Assembly: GCF_012910905.1 (NCBI RefSeq)
Contig: NZ_WTVN01000031.1
Coordinates: 1-59,599 of the forward strand
Reading direction: 5' to 3'
Source of the DNA: Aromatoleum toluvorans
GTDB lineage: Bacteria; Pseudomonadota; Gammaproteobacteria; Burkholderiales; Rhodocyclaceae
Length of the DNA: 59,599 nucleotides
Positions within the stretch are counted from its first letter, which is position 1. Every line of letters starts with the position of its first letter. The notes beneath the pieces were generated by a model. It saw only the letters and a list, made by a program, of their open reading frames with translations. It did no database searches and was not told the DNA's origin. Positions 34,424 to 45,003 of the stretch are shown in pieces. The translations under genes and the position numbers were made by a program.

Positions 34424-34873
34424 ATGACTGAACAAACGCGCGATTTTTCGGAGAGCCTCGGCTACCGGTTCGAGGATCTGAAGGTGGGCATGACCGCCGC
34501 AAGCGGGCGCACCGTCACCGATGGCGATATCCTGATGTTCGCAGGCGTATCGGGCGACACGAACCCGGCCCACCTCGACGACGAGTTTGCCAACGCCTCG
34601 ATGTTCGGTGGCCGCATCGCCCACGGCATGCTGTCGGCGAGCTACATCTCCGCCCTGTTCGCGAACAGGCTGCCCGGGCCGGGCTGCATCTACCTGTCGC
34701 AGACGCTGAAGTTCAGGGCACCGGTGAAGCCGGGCGACACGGTGGTCGCGCGCGTGACGCTGAAGGAACTCAACACCCCCAAGCGCCGCGCCATTTTCGA
34801 TACCGTCTGTAGCGTGGGCGGCAAGGTGGTGCTGGAGGGCGAGGCGGAGATGCTGGTGCCGGCGCGCGACTGA
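34424..34873 (+). CDS. MaoC-like (R)-specific enoyl-CoA hydratase
   Basis: A 149-residue hot-dog-fold hydratase. The hydratase-2 motif is present: AGVSGDTNPAHLDDEFA (catalytic Asp/His) followed by GRIAHGMLSASYISAL. Small stand-alone members such as PhaJ convert trans-2-enoyl-CoA to (R)-3-hydroxyacyl-CoA, linking beta-oxidation to polyhydroxyalkanoate synthesis. Rhodocyclales commonly make such polymers, so that role is reasonable but inferred. It is monocistronic and ends at a strong bidirectional terminator shared with folE2. Confidence 0.9.
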   Translation: MTEQTRDFSESLGYRFEDLKVGMTAASGRTVTDGDILMFAGVSGDTNPAHLDDEFANASMFGGRIAHGMLSASYISALFANRLPGPGCIYLSQTLKFRAPVKPGDTVVARVTLKELNTPKRRAIFDTVCSVGGKVVLEGEAEMLVPARD

Positions 34874-34910
34874 GGCATTCGCGGCCCGCGCAGGGCCGCA
34901 ACGCGGACGC

Positions 34911-34950
34911 AAAAAACGGGAGGGACGCGCTGCGCGACCTCCCGTTTTTT
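34911..34950. terminator. Bidirectional intrinsic terminator (maoC-like / folE2)
   Basis: A 13-bp perfect inverted repeat (AAAAAACGGGAGG at 34911-34923, CCTCCCGTTTTTT at 34938-34950) with a 14-nt loop. It has A-runs and T-runs on both sides, so it can stop transcription from either convergent gene. Confidence 0.93.
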
Positions 34951-34977
34951 CTTGCTGCCGGTCGAACGGGACCCGGT

Positions 34978-35787
34978 TCAGCCCTCGGTGCGCTTGTCGC
35001 GTTCGATCAGCGCGTAGGCCGAGTGGTTGTGGATGGATTCGAAATTCTCCGATTCCACCACGTAGCGGTCGATGCGCGCTTCCGCGTTGAGCAGCCCGGC
35101 GACGTCGCGCACCATGTCTTCGACGAACTTCGGGTTCTCGTAGGCGCGCTCGGTCACGAACTTCTCGTCCGTGCGCTTGAGCAGGCCGTAGAGCTCGCAC
35201 GAGGCCTGGCTCTCGACGAGCTGGACCAGCTCCTCGATCCACAGGAAGTCGTTGGTCTGCGCCGTCACGGTGACGTGCGAGCGCTGGTTGTGCGCGCCGT
35301 ATTCGGAAATCTTCTTGGAGCACGGGCACAGGCTCGTCACCGGCACCACGACCTTCATCTCGAACACGTACTCGCCGCCGTCGCGCAGCTCCGCGACGAA
35401 GGTCACTTCGTAGTCCATCAGGCTCTGCACGCCGGAAACCGGGGCGGTCTTGTTGATGAAGTACGGGAAGGACATCTCGATCACGCCGGTCTCGGCTTCG
35501 AGGCGCTTGACCATCTCGCGCAGCATCGGCTCGATCGACTCGACCGAGATTTCCCGCTCGTTGCCGTTGAGCAGTTCGATGAAGCGCGACATGTGGGTGC
35601 CCTTGAAGTTGTGGGGCAGCCCGACATACATGCTGAAGGTCGCGATCGTGTGCTGCACGCCGCCGCTCTTGTCGCTGACGCGGATCGGGTGGCGGATCGA
35701 CTTGATGCCAACCTTGTTGATGGCCAGCTGACGACTGTCCTTGGAGTTCTGGACGTCAGGGATGGCTTGGCTCTCTTGGGCTTTCAT
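34978..35787 (-). CDS. folE2: GTP cyclohydrolase FolE2 (type IB)
   Basis: A 269-residue FolE2 converting GTP to dihydroneopterin triphosphate for folate and queuosine synthesis. Recognised by [22 protein letters not shown] (the CPCSK metal-site Cys region), the N-terminal [20 protein letters not shown] and the C-terminal [17 protein letters not shown]. FolE2 works with several divalent metals instead of Zn and in some bacteria is induced on zinc starvation; no Zur box was identified here. It follows dxs by 57 bp, so it may be co-transcribed or have its own promoter. Confidence 0.96.
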   Translation of the reverse strand: MKAQESQAIPDVQNSKDSRQLAINKVGIKSIRHPIRVSDKSGGVQHTIATFSMYVGLPHNFKGTHMSRFIELLNGNEREISVESIEPMLREMVKRLEAETGVIEMSFPYFINKTAPVSGVQSLMDYEVTFVAELRDGGEYVFEMKVVVPVTSLCPCSKKISEYGAHNQRSHVTVTAQTNDFLWIEELVQLVESQASCELYGLLKRTDEKFVTERAYENPKFVEDMVRDVAGLLNAEARIDRYVVESENFESIHNHSAYALIERDKRTEG

Positions 35788-35844
35788 GTGGCGTTCTCTG
35801 TTTGGTTGCAGCCGTGTAATGCTACCATTTCCCGACCAAATCGC

Positions 35845-37710
35845 TCAGCTATTGCGCACATAGATGTGCTCAATCGCGCTCAGGATCCCGACCGGGTGCA
35901 GGCCGACCTGTTCGAAGAGCTGGCTCTGGTCGCCATGATCGACGAAATGATCGGGCAGGCCAAGGCGCAGCAGGCGCGGGCGCTGCGGCAGGCTCTCGAG
36001 CACGCGCGCGACCTCCGAGCCGGCGCCGCCGATCACCGCGTTTTCCTCGAGCGTCACGATCAGTTCGTGACTGCCGGCCAGTTCTTCGATCAGCGCCGCG
36101 TCGATCGGTTTCACGAAGCGCATGTTGGCGACCGTCGCGTCGATCTGCTCGCCGGCGAGCAGCGCGTTGGTGAGCAGGCTGCCGAAGGCGAGGAGGGCGA
36201 CCTTCTTGCCGTGGCGGCGGATTTCGCCCTTGCCCACGGGCAGTTCGGCCATCGCCGCGGTGGGGGGGACGTTCATGCCGCTGCCGCGCGGATAGCGGAC
36301 CGCGGTGGGGCCGTTGTGGCGGTAGGCGGTGTACAGCATCTGCCGGCACTCGTTCTCGTCCGCGGGCGTCATCACGACCATGTTCGGGATGCATGCGAGG
36401 AAGGACAAGTCGAACGCTCCGTGGTGCGTGGCGCCGTCGGCACCGACGAGGCCGGCACGGTCGATCGCGAAGACGACCGGCAGGTTCTGCAGCGCGACGT
36501 CATGGATGAGCTGATCGTACGCGCGCTGCAGGAAGGTCGAATAGATCGCCACCACCGGCTTGAAGCCCTCGCAGGCAAGGCCGGCCGCGAAGGTCACGGC
36601 GTGCTGCTCGGCGATGCCGACGTCGTGGTAGCGGTCCGGGAACTCCTTCGCGAAGCGCACCATGCCCGAGCCTTCGCGCATCGCCGGGGTGATGCCGACG
36701 ACCTTGTCGTCGCGTGTGGCGATGTCGCACAGCCAGTCGCCGAACACCTGGGTGTAGGTAAGCTTGCCGCCGCCCTTGCCGCTCTGGATGCCCGCGCGGT
36801 GGTCGAAGCTCGACACGCCGTGGTAGAGGATGGGATCGACTTCGGCGAGCTTGTAGCCCTGGCCCTTGCGCGTGATCACGTGCAGGAACTGCGGGCCCTT
36901 GAGCCGCTTGAGGTTCTGCAGCGTCGGGATCAGCGCCTCGAGGTCGTGGCCGTCGATCGGGCCGTAGTAATGGAAGCCGAATTCCTCGAACAGCGTGCCC
37001 GGCGTGATCAGCCCCTTCACGTGCTCCTCGACCTTGCGTGCGAAGTCGAGCATCGGCGGTGCGACGCCGAGGACCTTCTCGCCGGCGCGGCGCGCGGCGT
37101 TGTAGGTGCTGCCCGAGAGCATGCGCGCGAGGATCTTGGTCAGCGCGCCGACCGGCGGCGAGATGGACATCTCGTTGTCGTTGAGGATCACCAGCAGGTT
37201 GATGTCGCTGGTGTCGCCCGCGTTGTTGAGCGCCTCGAAGGCCATGCCGGCCGACATCGCGCCGTCGCCGATGATGGCGATCGAGCGCTGTTCGGTGTCG
37301 CCGCGGTCGCGCGCGGCGACGGCCATGCCCAGCGCGGCGGAGATCGACGTCGAGGAGTGTGCGGTGCCGAAGGTGTCGTATTCGCTTTCGCAGCGCCGCG
37401 GGAAGCCCGAGATGCCGCCGAAGCGGCGCAGGCCGCTCATCGCGTCGCGGCGTCCGGTGAGGATCTTGTGGCCGTAGGTCTGGTGGCCGACGTCCCAGAC
37501 GATGCGGTCGTCGGGGGTGTTGAAGATGTAGTGCAGGGCGATCGTGAGCTCGACGGTGCCCAGGTTCGACGACAGGTGCCCGCCCGTCTTCGAGACGGAC
37601 TCGATCAGGAAGGCGCGCAGTTCGGTGGCAAGGGCTTGCAGTTCGCGCCGGTCGAAGCGGCGCAGGTCGGACGGGGAATCGATGCGGTGCAGCAGGGGGT
37701 ACTGGGGCAT
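35845..37710 (-). CDS. dxs: 1-Deoxy-D-xylulose-5-phosphate synthase
   Basis: A 621-residue thiamine-diphosphate enzyme that condenses pyruvate and glyceraldehyde 3-phosphate, the first step of the MEP isoprenoid pathway. Motifs: [18 protein letters not shown] (active-site His), the ThDP-Mg site [19 protein letters not shown] through [22 protein letters not shown] with the catalytic Glu, and [19 protein letters not shown]. Length is standard. Start ATG 37710 lies 23 bp downstream of ispA. The operon xseB-ispA-dxs is common in proteobacteria. Confidence 0.97.
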   Translation of the reverse strand: MPQYPLLHRIDSPSDLRRFDRRELQALATELRAFLIESVSKTGGHLSSNLGTVELTIALHYIFNTPDDRIVWDVGHQTYGHKILTGRRDAMSGLRRFGGISGFPRRCESEYDTFGTAHSSTSISAALGMAVAARDRGDTEQRSIAIIGDGAMSAGMAFEALNNAGDTSDINLLVILNDNEMSISPPVGALTKILARMLSGSTYNAARRAGEKVLGVAPPMLDFARKVEEHVKGLITPGTLFEEFGFHYYGPIDGHDLEALIPTLQNLKRLKGPQFLHVITRKGQGYKLAEVDPILYHGVSSFDHRAGIQSGKGGGKLTYTQVFGDWLCDIATRDDKVVGITPAMREGSGMVRFAKEFPDRYHDVGIAEQHAVTFAAGLACEGFKPVVAIYSTFLQRAYDQLIHDVALQNLPVVFAIDRAGLVGADGATHHGAFDLSFLACIPNMVVMTPADENECRQMLYTAYRHNGPTAVRYPRGSGMNVPPTAAMAELPVGKGEIRRHGKKVALLAFGSLLTNALLAGEQIDATVANMRFVKPIDAALIEELAGSHELIVTLEENAVIGGAGSEVARVLESLPQRPRLLRLGLPDHFVDHGDQSQLFEQVGLHPVGILSAIEHIYVRNS

Positions 37711-37733
37711 GTTGTTGTCCGGCACGGCGGAAT

Positions 37734-38630
37734 TCAGAATCTGCGATGGACGATGAAATTCGCCAGTTCGTCCAGTCTCGCGGCCGCGGCGCCGAAGGAC
37801 GCAATGGCGGCGCGCGCGTCGGCGAGCAGGGCATCGGCCAGCGTGCGCGCTTCGGACAGGCCGAGCAGCGTGACGTAGGTGGGCTTGTTGTGGTCGGCGT
37901 CCTTGCCCGCGGTCTTGCCGAGGGTGGCGGTGTCGGCCTGGGCGTCGAGGATGTCGTCGACGACCTGGAACAGCAGGCCGACGAGCTTGCCGTAGCGGTC
38001 GAGCTGCGCGAGCGCGTCCGGCGCGAGCGGCGCGCCGCACTGCGCGCCGAGCAGCACCGACGCGCGGATCAGCGCGCCGGTCTTGTGGATGTGCATGAAC
38101 TCGAGCTCTTCGCGCGTGAGCTGCTTGCCCACGGCGCCGAGGTCGATGGCCTGTCCGCCGGCCATGCCGCGCGAACCGGAGGCGCGCCCGAGGAGGGTCA
38201 CCATTTCCAGCTGCACGGCGGGGCTGTCATTCACGGGCCCTTCCGCGATCGTCTGGAAGGCGAGCGCCTGCAGCGCATCGCCGACGAGCAGCGCGGTGGC
38301 TTCGTCGTATTCGACATGCACCGTCGGCTTGCCGCGCCGCAGGACGTCGTCGTCCATGCAGGGCAGGTCGTCATGGACGAGGGAATACGCGTGGATCAGC
38401 TCCACCGCACAGGCGGCGCGGTCGAGGCGCTCGGGCGCGGCGCCGGCAAGTTCCCCGGCGGCATGGACGAGCAGCGGCCGGACGCGCTTGCCGCCGCCCA
38501 GGACGGCGTAGCGCATCGCCTCGTGGAGGCGCTGCGGCGCGATGGAGGCTTCGGGCAGGAGGGCGGCGAGGGCGGCTTCGGTGCGCTGCTGGACGCCTTC
38601 CATCCAGGCGGCGAAATGATTCTGGCTCAC
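37734..38630 (-). CDS. ispA: Farnesyl diphosphate synthase
   Basis: A 298-residue short-chain polyprenyl synthase that adds IPP to DMAPP/GPP. The first Asp-rich motif is [12 protein letters not shown] (residues about 87-98) and the second is [12 protein letters not shown]. The [10 protein letters not shown] substrate site is present. Its start codon is GTG, overlapping the xseB stop (GTGA at 38627-38630), so it is translationally coupled to xseB. Product feeds quinone, undecaprenol and haem A/O side chains. Normal length, nothing unusual. Confidence 0.96.
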   Translation of the reverse strand: MSQNHFAAWMEGVQQRTEAALAALLPEASIAPQRLHEAMRYAVLGGGKRVRPLLVHAAGELAGAAPERLDRAACAVELIHAYSLVHDDLPCMDDDVLRRGKPTVHVEYDEATALLVGDALQALAFQTIAEGPVNDSPAVQLEMVTLLGRASGSRGMAGGQAIDLGAVGKQLTREELEFMHIHKTGALIRASVLLGAQCGAPLAPDALAQLDRYGKLVGLLFQVVDDILDAQADTATLGKTAGKDADHNKPTYVTLLGLSEARTLADALLADARAAIASFGAAAARLDELANFIVHRRF

Positions 38631-38872
38631 TCCGGGCTCCTCTTGTCTTCGCCGGTACCGAGCGGCGCGAGCTCACCGTTTTCGAGCTGCAGCACCCGCT
38701 GTTCGGCCGCCTGCAGGGTTTCCTGGCAGAACTTCAGCAGGCTGGCACCGCGCTGGTAATGTTCCAGCGCCTGCTCGAGCGTGATGTTGCCGGTTTCCAT
38801 TTCCTGCACGATCGATTCGAGTTCGGCGATGGCCGATTCGAAGGATTTCGGCGAGTTTGCCGTGTTTGCCAT
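38627..38872 (-). CDS. xseB: Exodeoxyribonuclease VII small subunit
   Basis: An 81-residue XseB with the family's helical hairpin (SFESAIAELESIVQEMETGNI, LEQALEHYQRGASLLKFC). It forms a complex with XseA, encoded elsewhere, to degrade single-stranded DNA. First gene of the xseB-ispA-dxs operon; its promoter lies in the 127-bp spacer shared with the divergent Rieske protein gene. Confidence 0.95.
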   Translation of the reverse strand: MANTANSPKSFESAIAELESIVQEMETGNITLEQALEHYQRGASLLKFCQETLQAAEQRVLQLENGELAPLGTGEDKRSPE

Positions 38873-38999
38873 GACGCGAGGCCGGGCCGATAAAAGGGAG
38901 AAAAGTAACCGATCGCGCTACTGGCGGTCAAATTACTTCTCGCATAGAATGCCCTGCTGATTTTTCCGAATTTCTTGACTTTACATGGGAGGTTCGGGG

Positions 39000-40106
39000 G
39001 TGTCCGACCTTGCATCCAAGGCCAAATTGTCCCCGGCGGTGTCTCAGTTGCCGGTGTCGGCGTATTTCGACGACAAGCTCTTCGAGCTCGAGAAGCGCCT
39101 CTTGTTCCAGGCCGGGCCGGGTTATGTCGGGCATGAATTGATGGTGCCGGAAGTCGGCAGCTATCGGTCGCTCGAATGGCTCGATCATTCCAAGCTTTTG
39201 TTTCGCAGCGATGACGGCGTGCATCGCCTGTCGAACATCTGCCGCCATCGCCAGGCGATCATGCTCGAAGGCGCGGGCAAGACCGAGCGCATCGTGTGCC
39301 CGATCCACCGCTGGACCTACGACCAGAAGGGCGAACTGCTCGGGGCACCGCACTTCCCCGAGAACCCCTGCCTCAACCTGAAGCGCGACGCGCTGGAGAC
39401 CTGGAACGGCCTGCTGTTCGCCGGTCCGCGCTCGGCCGCGGTCGATCTGGCGGGCATGGACGTGGCGGGGCAGTTCGACTTCTCCGGCTACAAGCTCGAT
39501 CGCGTCGAGATCCACGAGTGCAAGTACAACTGGAAGACCTTCATCGAGGTCTATCTCGAGGATTACCACGTCGTGCCCTTCCACCCGGGACTGGGCAGCT
39601 TCGTGACCTGCGACGACCTCACCTGGCAGTTCGGCGACTGGTACTCGGTGCAGCGCGTGGGCATCACCTCGCTGGCCAAGCCGGGTTCGCCGACCTACCA
39701 GAAGTGGCACCAGGCGGTGCTCGACTACCACGGCGACAAGCGGCCGGCGCAGGGGGCGATCTGGCTCACCTACTATCCCAACGTGATGGTGGAGTGGTAT
39801 CCGCACGTGCTGGTCGTCAGCACGCTGATTCCGCAGGACGTGAACCGCACGACCAACGTGGTCGAGTTCTACTATCCGGAGGACATCGTCGAGTTCGAGC
39901 GCGAGTTCGTCGAGGCCGAGCAGGCGGCCTACATGGAAACGGCGATCGAGGACGACGTGATCGGCGAGCGCATGGATCGCGGCCGCTGGGCGCTGCTGCA
40001 GGAAGGGCGCAGCGAGGTCGGCCCCTACCAGTCGCCCTACGAGGACGGCATGCAGCACTTCCACGAGTTCTATCGGCGGATCATGCGGGAGCATCTGCGC
40101 GATTGA
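39000..40106 (+). CDS. Rieske non-haem iron oxygenase alpha-subunit-like protein
   Basis: A 368-residue protein. The N-terminal Rieske [2Fe-2S] domain has NICRHRQA and CPIHRWTY, and the C-terminal catalytic domain has EVYLEDYHVVPFHPGL with the two His of the mononuclear Fe site and an Asp candidate near EDDVIGERMD. Such proteins hydroxylate or demethylate small organics with electrons from a separate reductase, which is not encoded nearby. I chose GTG 39000 because GGGAGG lies 7 nt upstream; an in-frame ATG at 38985 has no ribosome site. It stands alone between xseB and ispH. Substrate unknown. Confidence 0.87.
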   Translation: MSDLASKAKLSPAVSQLPVSAYFDDKLFELEKRLLFQAGPGYVGHELMVPEVGSYRSLEWLDHSKLLFRSDDGVHRLSNICRHRQAIMLEGAGKTERIVCPIHRWTYDQKGELLGAPHFPENPCLNLKRDALETWNGLLFAGPRSAAVDLAGMDVAGQFDFSGYKLDRVEIHECKYNWKTFIEVYLEDYHVVPFHPGLGSFVTCDDLTWQFGDWYSVQRVGITSLAKPGSPTYQKWHQAVLDYHGDKRPAQGAIWLTYYPNVMVEWYPHVLVVSTLIPQDVNRTTNVVEFYYPEDIVEFEREFVEAEQAAYMETAIEDDVIGERMDRGRWALLQEGRSEVGPYQSPYEDGMQHFHEFYRRIMREHLRD

Positions 40107-40126
40107 CCCGCCAACCAGGGTTCATC

Positions 40127-40186
40127 CGTCTGCCCTGAGTCGAAGAGCCAGGCTCGGCAGGGCTTCGACAAGCCCGGCCCGAACGG
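40127..40186. repeat. REP-like intergenic repeat
   Basis: The stretch contains GAGTCGAAGAGCC and then GGCTTCGACAAGCCCGGCC followed by CGAACGG. This TTCGACAAGCxC...CGAACGG pattern is a common dispersed intergenic repeat in GC-rich beta- and gammaproteobacteria. The two TCGAAG/CTTCGA parts can pair. It lies after the Rieske gene stop and could act as a weak terminator or dispersed element. Other copies cannot be checked here. Confidence 0.5.
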
Positions 40187-40194
40187 TATTTGGT

Positions 40195-40215
40195 TGCCGG
40201 GTTGATAACCCGGCA
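40195..40215. terminator. Perfect 9-bp hairpin between convergent genes
   Basis: TGCCGGGTT-GAT-AACCCGGCA, a perfect 9-bp stem with a 3-nt loop, 8 bp beyond the ispH stop. No T-run on either strand, so termination is likely only in part or rho-assisted. Confidence 0.45.
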
Positions 40216-40222
40216 TGCATGG

Positions 40223-41161
40223 TCAGGCGTCGCCCTGCAGCTCCCTGGGCAGCGGGAAGGTGACGCGTTCGGGAACGCCGTCGAGGGTGCGTACCGAGCC
40301 GCCGCCCAGCGACTTGAGGCGTTCGATCACGGCGTCCACCAGGACTTCGGGCGCCGACGCGCCCGCGGTCACGCCGATGCGCTTCCTGCCTTCGAGCCAG
40401 GCCGGGTCGATCCCGTCGGCATTGTCGATGAGGTGCGCCGGCACGCCCAGCAGCTCCGCCACTTCGCGCAGGCGGTTGGAGTTGGAGCTGTTGCGCGAGC
40501 CGACGACGAAGACGATGTCGACGCGCGGGGCCATGAACTTCACGGCGTCCTGGCGGTTCTGCGTCGCATAGCAGATGTCGTCCTTCTTCGGTCCGACGAT
40601 GGCCGGGAAGCGCGCGCGCAGCGCGGCAACGAGCGTCGCCGCGTCGTCGACCGAGAGGGTGGTCTGCGTGACGTAGGCGAGCTTCTCGGGGTCGGCGACC
40701 TGCAGCGTTGCGACGTCCTCGACCTTCTCGACGAGATGGATGCCGTCCCTGACCTGGCCCATCGTGCCTTCGACTTCCGGGTGGCCCTTGTGGCCGATCA
40801 TGATGATCTCGCGGCCTTGGTCGCGCATGCGGGCGACCTCGATGTGCACCTTGGTCACGAGCGGGCAGGTGGCGTCGAACACGCGCAGGCCGCGTTTTTC
40901 GGCCTCCGCGCGCACCGTCTGCGGTACGCCGTGGGCGCTGAAGATCACGGTGTTGCCGGACGGGACCTCGTCGAGCTCCTCGACGAACACCGCGCCCTTG
41001 GCGCGCAGGCCGTCGACGACGAACTTGTTGTGCACGACTTCGTGGCGCACGTAGATCGGTGCGCCGAAGCGTTCGAGCGCGCGCTCGACGATCTCGATCG
41101 CCCGTTCCACCCCGGCGCAGAAGCCGCGCGGGTTGGCGAGCAGGATTTCAGGGTCGTTCAT
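40223..41161 (-). CDS. ispH: 4-Hydroxy-3-methylbut-2-enyl diphosphate reductase
   Basis: A 312-residue IspH/LytB, the last MEP-pathway step giving IPP and DMAPP. The three Fe-S cysteines lie in [24 protein letters not shown] and (Cys near 195) [16 protein letters not shown] and EGTMGQV motifs are intact. It is the final gene of the ribF-ileS-lspA-fkpB-ispH operon, 39 bp after fkpB. Stand-alone length, no fusion. Confidence 0.97.
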   Translation of the reverse strand: MNDPEILLANPRGFCAGVERAIEIVERALERFGAPIYVRHEVVHNKFVVDGLRAKGAVFVEELDEVPSGNTVIFSAHGVPQTVRAEAEKRGLRVFDATCPLVTKVHIEVARMRDQGREIIMIGHKGHPEVEGTMGQVRDGIHLVEKVEDVATLQVADPEKLAYVTQTTLSVDDAATLVAALRARFPAIVGPKKDDICYATQNRQDAVKFMAPRVDIVFVVGSRNSSNSNRLREVAELLGVPAHLIDNADGIDPAWLEGRKRIGVTAGASAPEVLVDAVIERLKSLGGGSVRTLDGVPERVTFPLPRELQGDA

Positions 41162-41200
41162 TATGGTCTCTGTGTCGGGGTCGGGGCGCTGCGTCGGGGC

Positions 41201-41632
41201 TCAGAGGACGCCGATGATGTCCACCTCGAAGCGGATGGTCTTGCCGGCGAGCGGATGGTTGAAGTCGACGATCGCGCGGACGTCGTCGATCTCGCGCACG
41301 AGGCCCGAGTAGCGGGTGCCGTCCGGCGCGCCGAATTCCATGATCGTCATCGGCTCGATCTCCTGGTCGGCCGGCATGTGCTCGCGCTTCACGTGCTCGA
41401 CGAGTTCCGGATTGTAGGGGCCGAAAGCCTGCTCCGGCGCGAGCGTGAAGAGCTGGCGGGTGCCGACTTCGAGGCCTTCGAGCACGCGCTCGAGGCTCGG
41501 GAGGAGATCGCCGCAGCCAAGCTGCAGCGTCGCCGGCGTGCCCTCGAAGGTGCTGATGAGCGGTTGGCCGTTTTCCAGTGCGATGCGGTAGTGCAGCGTT
41601 ACGAGGCTGTTCGGTTGGACGGTCTGCGTCAC
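41201..41632 (-). CDS. fkpB: FKBP-type peptidyl-prolyl cis-trans isomerase (SlpA/FkpB-like)
   Basis: A 143-residue SlyD/SlpA-type FKBP: FKBP core (NSLVTLHYRIALENGQPL, EGTPATLQLGCGDLLPSLE) with an inserted flap domain (about 75-120, EQAFGPYNPELVEHV) and then SGLVREID through FNHPLAGKTIRFEVDI. It acts as a ribosome-associated or cytoplasmic prolyl isomerase/chaperone. GTG 41632 is the start; it overlaps the lspA stop (GTGA), implying coupling. It has no His-rich metal tail as SlyD has. Confidence 0.92.
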   Translation of the reverse strand: MTQTVQPNSLVTLHYRIALENGQPLISTFEGTPATLQLGCGDLLPSLERVLEGLEVGTRQLFTLAPEQAFGPYNPELVEHVKREHMPADQEIEPMTIMEFGAPDGTRYSGLVREIDDVRAIVDFNHPLAGKTIRFEVDIIGVL

Positions 41633-42168
41633 GATGGGTTCTCCGGATTGGTGTTGCGCGGGGCGCGGAACTGCGCCCACAGCATCAGGGCGACGCCGAC
41701 GGTGATCGCCGAGTCGGCAAGGTTGAAGGCCGGCCAGCCGTAGCGGCCGACGTGGAAGTAGAGGAAATCGACGACCGCGCCATGCACGACGCGGTCGATC
41801 ACGTTGCCCAGGGCGCCGCCGATGAGCAGGCTGAAGGCGAGCGGCAGCAGGGTCTCCCGCTGGTGCTGGCGCAGCAGCGTCAGCAGCCAGCCGCTGACGC
41901 CGAGCGCGAGGACGACGAAGAACCAGCGCTGCCAGCCGGAATGTTCGGCGAGGAAGCTGAACGCGGCGCCCGGATTGTAGACCAGCACGAGCTGGAAGAA
42001 GCCCGTGACCGGAATGCCTTCGCCGAAGTCGAGGTTCGACAGCACGAGCCATTTCGTCAGCTGATCCAGGCCGATCACCAGCGCCGCGAGTTCGAGCCAG
42101 CCGAAGAAGCGGCGCGTCAGCGGGACGCCGCCGCGCGCCGCGGGCGAGGCTGCGGTCGAATCACGCAT
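41629..42168 (-). CDS. lspA: Lipoprotein signal peptidase (signal peptidase II)
   Basis: A 179-residue inner-membrane aspartyl peptidase with four helices. Catalytic aspartates are in [20 protein letters not shown] and [10 protein letters not shown]. It removes signal peptides from prolipoproteins, including the two NHL lipoproteins of this window. It overlaps ileS by 8 bp upstream and fkpB downstream. The N-terminal 20 residues ([10 protein letters not shown]) are a slightly longer cytosolic leader than in E. coli. Confidence 0.96.
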   Translation of the reverse strand: MRDSTAASPAARGGVPLTRRFFGWLELAALVIGLDQLTKWLVLSNLDFGEGIPVTGFFQLVLVYNPGAAFSFLAEHSGWQRWFFVVLALGVSGWLLTLLRQHQRETLLPLAFSLLIGGALGNVIDRVVHGAVVDFLYFHVGRYGWPAFNLADSAITVGVALMLWAQFRAPRNTNPENPS

Positions 42169-44980
42169 GGACGCGCGTTTCCCCCGGGCCGGTCAGGTTG
42201 TCGTGGCAGCGGCCGCACAGTTCCGGGTGGTCGGCGTGGCTGCCGACGTCCTCGCGGAAATGCCAGCAGCGCCCGCACTTCGCGTGCGAGGAGGGTGTGG
42301 CGTCGATGCCTTCGGCCGCCTCGTCGGCAACGCGGACGAGCTCGGCGCGCGAGGTGATCAGCACGAAGCGCAGGTCCTCGCCGAGGCTCGCGAGCGCGTC
42401 GAAGCGCGCGCCGCTCGCGCGGACCGTCACTTCGGCCTGCAGCGAGGCGCCGATCCGGCCTTCCGTGCGCAGGCCTTCGAGCACCTTCTGCACCTGGGCG
42501 CGCGACTCGCGGATCAGCTCCCAGCGCGCGGCGTTCTCGGCCCCGCCGGCGGCTTCCGGTAGCGTGTGCCAGGTGTGCAGCATCACGCTGTCTTCGGCGT
42601 CACCGCCGACGATCTGCCAGATCTCCTCGGCGGTGAAGCTCAGGATCGGCGCCATCATGCGCGTGATCGCCTGCGTGATGTGCCACAGCGCGGTCTGTGC
42701 GGCGCGGCGGGCGAGCGAGTCGACCTGCGTCGTGTACAGGCGGTCCTTCAGGATGTCGAGGTAGAAGGCGCCGAGGTCCTCGGCGGCGAAGTTCTGCAGC
42801 GCCTGCACGATCTTGTGGAACTCGTAGCGTGCGTAGTCGCCCGTGACCTGCTCCTGCAGGCGGCGCGTGAGCTCCAGCGCGTAGCGGTCGATGTCCAGCC
42901 ACTCGCCGACCGGCACGCCGTTCTTCTCGATGTCGAAGTCGGCGGTGTTGGCGAGCAGGAAGCGCAGCGTGTTGCGCAGGCGGCGATAGACTTCGACGAC
43001 GCGGTCGAGGATCTCCTTCGAGATCGTCAGCTCGCCCGAGTAGTCGGTCGCGGCGACCCACAGGCGCAGGATCTCGGCGCCCAGCTTGTCGGAGACTTCC
43101 TGCGGGGCGACGACGTTGCCTTTCGACTTCGACATCTTCTTGCCCTGGCCGTCGACGACGAAGCCGTGCGTCAGCAGGCCGTCGTAGGGGGCGCGGCCGT
43201 CGAGCGCGCAGCCGGTGAGCAGCGAGGAATGGAACCAGCCGCGGTGCTGGTCCGAGCCTTCGAGATAGAGGTCGGCCGGCCAGCGGCTGTCGGCGGCGTG
43301 CGAGCCGCGCAGCACGGTCCAGTGCGTGGTGCCGGAATCGAACCACACGTCGAGCGTGTCGCGCATCTTGTCGTATTGCGCCGCCTCGGCGCCGAGGAGT
43401 TCGGCCGCGTCGAGCTTGAACCAGGCATCGATGCCTTCCTGCTCGACGCGCTTGGCGACTTCCTCGATGAGTTCGAGGCTCTTCGGATGCGGCTCGCCGC
43501 TTTCCTTGTCGAGGAACAGCGGGATCGGCACACCCCAGTTGCGCTGGCGCGACACGCACCAGTCGGGGCGGTTGGCGATCATCGAGTGCAGGCGCGCCTT
43601 GCCCCACGCGGGGAAAAACTGGGTTTCGTCGACCGCCTTCAGCGCCAGTTCGCGCAGGGTCGGCGCGCCGGCCTCGATGGCTTCGCGCCCCGGGAGGCGA
43701 TCCATGCCGACGAACCATTGCGTCGTCGCGCGGTAGATCACCGGCGTCTTGTGGCGCCAGCAGTGCATGTAGCTGTGCGTGATGTTGCCGGAGGCGAACA
43801 GGCTGCCGACTTCGGCGAGCTTCTCGACGATCTTGGGGTTGGCGTCCCACACCGACAGGCCGCCGAAGAAGGGCAGGCTCTCGTGGAACACGCCGTCGCC
43901 TTGCACCGGGTTGAGGATGTCGTCGTTGCGCATGCCGTAGCGCATGCACGACTGGAAGTCGTCCAGGCCGTAGGCGGGCGCGCTATGGACGATGCCGGTG
44001 CCGGCGTCGGCTGCCACGTAGTCGCCGAGGAAAACCGGCGAGACGCGGTCGTAGAACGGGTGGCGGAACTGGATGCGGTCGAGCGCGACGCCCCGTGCGG
44101 CGGCGAGCACGCGGCCTTCGAGCGCGTAGCGTTCGAGGGCGGAGGCGCGCAGTTCGGCGGCGAGGATCACGAGGCCCTTCGGGGTCTCGACCAGTTCGTA
44201 CATCAGTTCGGGATGGACGTTGAGCGCCTGGTTGGACGGGATCGTCCACGGCGTGGTGGTCCAGATCACGATGTAGACCGGCTGCTCGGGCAGCGCATCG
44301 AGGCCGAAGGCGCGCGCGAGCTTGGGACGGTCCGCGTCGGTGAGCGGGAAGCCGACGTCGATCGCGGGCGACTTCTTGTCCTGGTATTCGACTTCCGCCT
44401 CGGCCAGCGCCGAGCCGCAGTCGAAGCACCAGTTCACCGGCTTCAGGCCCTTGAACAGGAAGCCCTTGCGGTACATCTCGCCGAGCGCGCGGACCTCGTC
44501 GGCCTCGTTCGAGAACTGCATCGTGCGGTAGGGGTGATCCCAGTCGCCGAGCACGCCGAGGCGGATGAAGTCCTTCTTCTGGCGTTCGATCTGCTCGCCG
44601 GCATACTCGCGGCACAGCTCGCGCGCGCGGTCGGCGGGCAGGTGCTTGCCGTGCTGCTTCTCGATCTGGTGTTCGATCGGCAGTCCGTGGCAGTCCCAGC
44701 CCGGCACGTAGGGGGCGTCGAAACCGGCCATCGTCTTCGAGCGGACGATGATGTCCTTGAGGATCTTGTTCACCGCGTGGCCGATGTGGATGTCGCCGTT
44801 GGCGTACGGGGGGCCGTCGTGCAGGATGAACTTGGGCCGGCCGGCCGCGGCCTTGCGGATCTTCTGGTAGAGCTTCTTCTGCTGCCAGGCGGCGATCCAG
44901 CCCGGCTCCCGCTTGGCGAGATCGCCGCGCATCGGGAAGGGGGTGTCGGGCAGGTTCAGGGTCTTGCGGTAGTCAGCCAT
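42161..44980 (-). CDS. ileS: Isoleucyl-tRNA synthetase
   Basis: A 939-residue class I synthetase. HIGH-type motif [14 protein letters not shown] at about residue 60, [13 protein letters not shown] at about 605, editing domain (about 190-400), anticodon-binding domain (about 690-850) and a C-terminal zinc finger [12 protein letters not shown]...CGRC. Full length for proteobacterial IleS. Part of the ribF-ileS-lspA operon, 23 bp after ribF. Confidence 0.98.
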   Translation of the reverse strand: MADYRKTLNLPDTPFPMRGDLAKREPGWIAAWQQKKLYQKIRKAAAGRPKFILHDGPPYANGDIHIGHAVNKILKDIIVRSKTMAGFDAPYVPGWDCHGLPIEHQIEKQHGKHLPADRARELCREYAGEQIERQKKDFIRLGVLGDWDHPYRTMQFSNEADEVRALGEMYRKGFLFKGLKPVNWCFDCGSALAEAEVEYQDKKSPAIDVGFPLTDADRPKLARAFGLDALPEQPVYIVIWTTTPWTIPSNQALNVHPELMYELVETPKGLVILAAELRASALERYALEGRVLAAARGVALDRIQFRHPFYDRVSPVFLGDYVAADAGTGIVHSAPAYGLDDFQSCMRYGMRNDDILNPVQGDGVFHESLPFFGGLSVWDANPKIVEKLAEVGSLFASGNITHSYMHCWRHKTPVIYRATTQWFVGMDRLPGREAIEAGAPTLRELALKAVDETQFFPAWGKARLHSMIANRPDWCVSRQRNWGVPIPLFLDKESGEPHPKSLELIEEVAKRVEQEGIDAWFKLDAAELLGAEAAQYDKMRDTLDVWFDSGTTHWTVLRGSHAADSRWPADLYLEGSDQHRGWFHSSLLTGCALDGRAPYDGLLTHGFVVDGQGKKMSKSKGNVVAPQEVSDKLGAEILRLWVAATDYSGELTISKEILDRVVEVYRRLRNTLRFLLANTADFDIEKNGVPVGEWLDIDRYALELTRRLQEQVTGDYARYEFHKIVQALQNFAAEDLGAFYLDILKDRLYTTQVDSLARRAAQTALWHITQAITRMMAPILSFTAEEIWQIVGGDAEDSVMLHTWHTLPEAAGGAENAARWELIRESRAQVQKVLEGLRTEGRIGASLQAEVTVRASGARFDALASLGEDLRFVLITSRAELVRVADEAAEGIDATPSSHAKCGRCWHFREDVGSHADHPELCGRCHDNLTGPGETRVHA

Positions 44981-45003
44981 GGTGGGTTCCGGCGTCAGGG
45001 CGA

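Noticed and set aside
35023-37878. 951-codon open frame antisense to folE2 and dxs
   Set aside because: Covers two well-conserved genes on the other strand; no motifs of its own.
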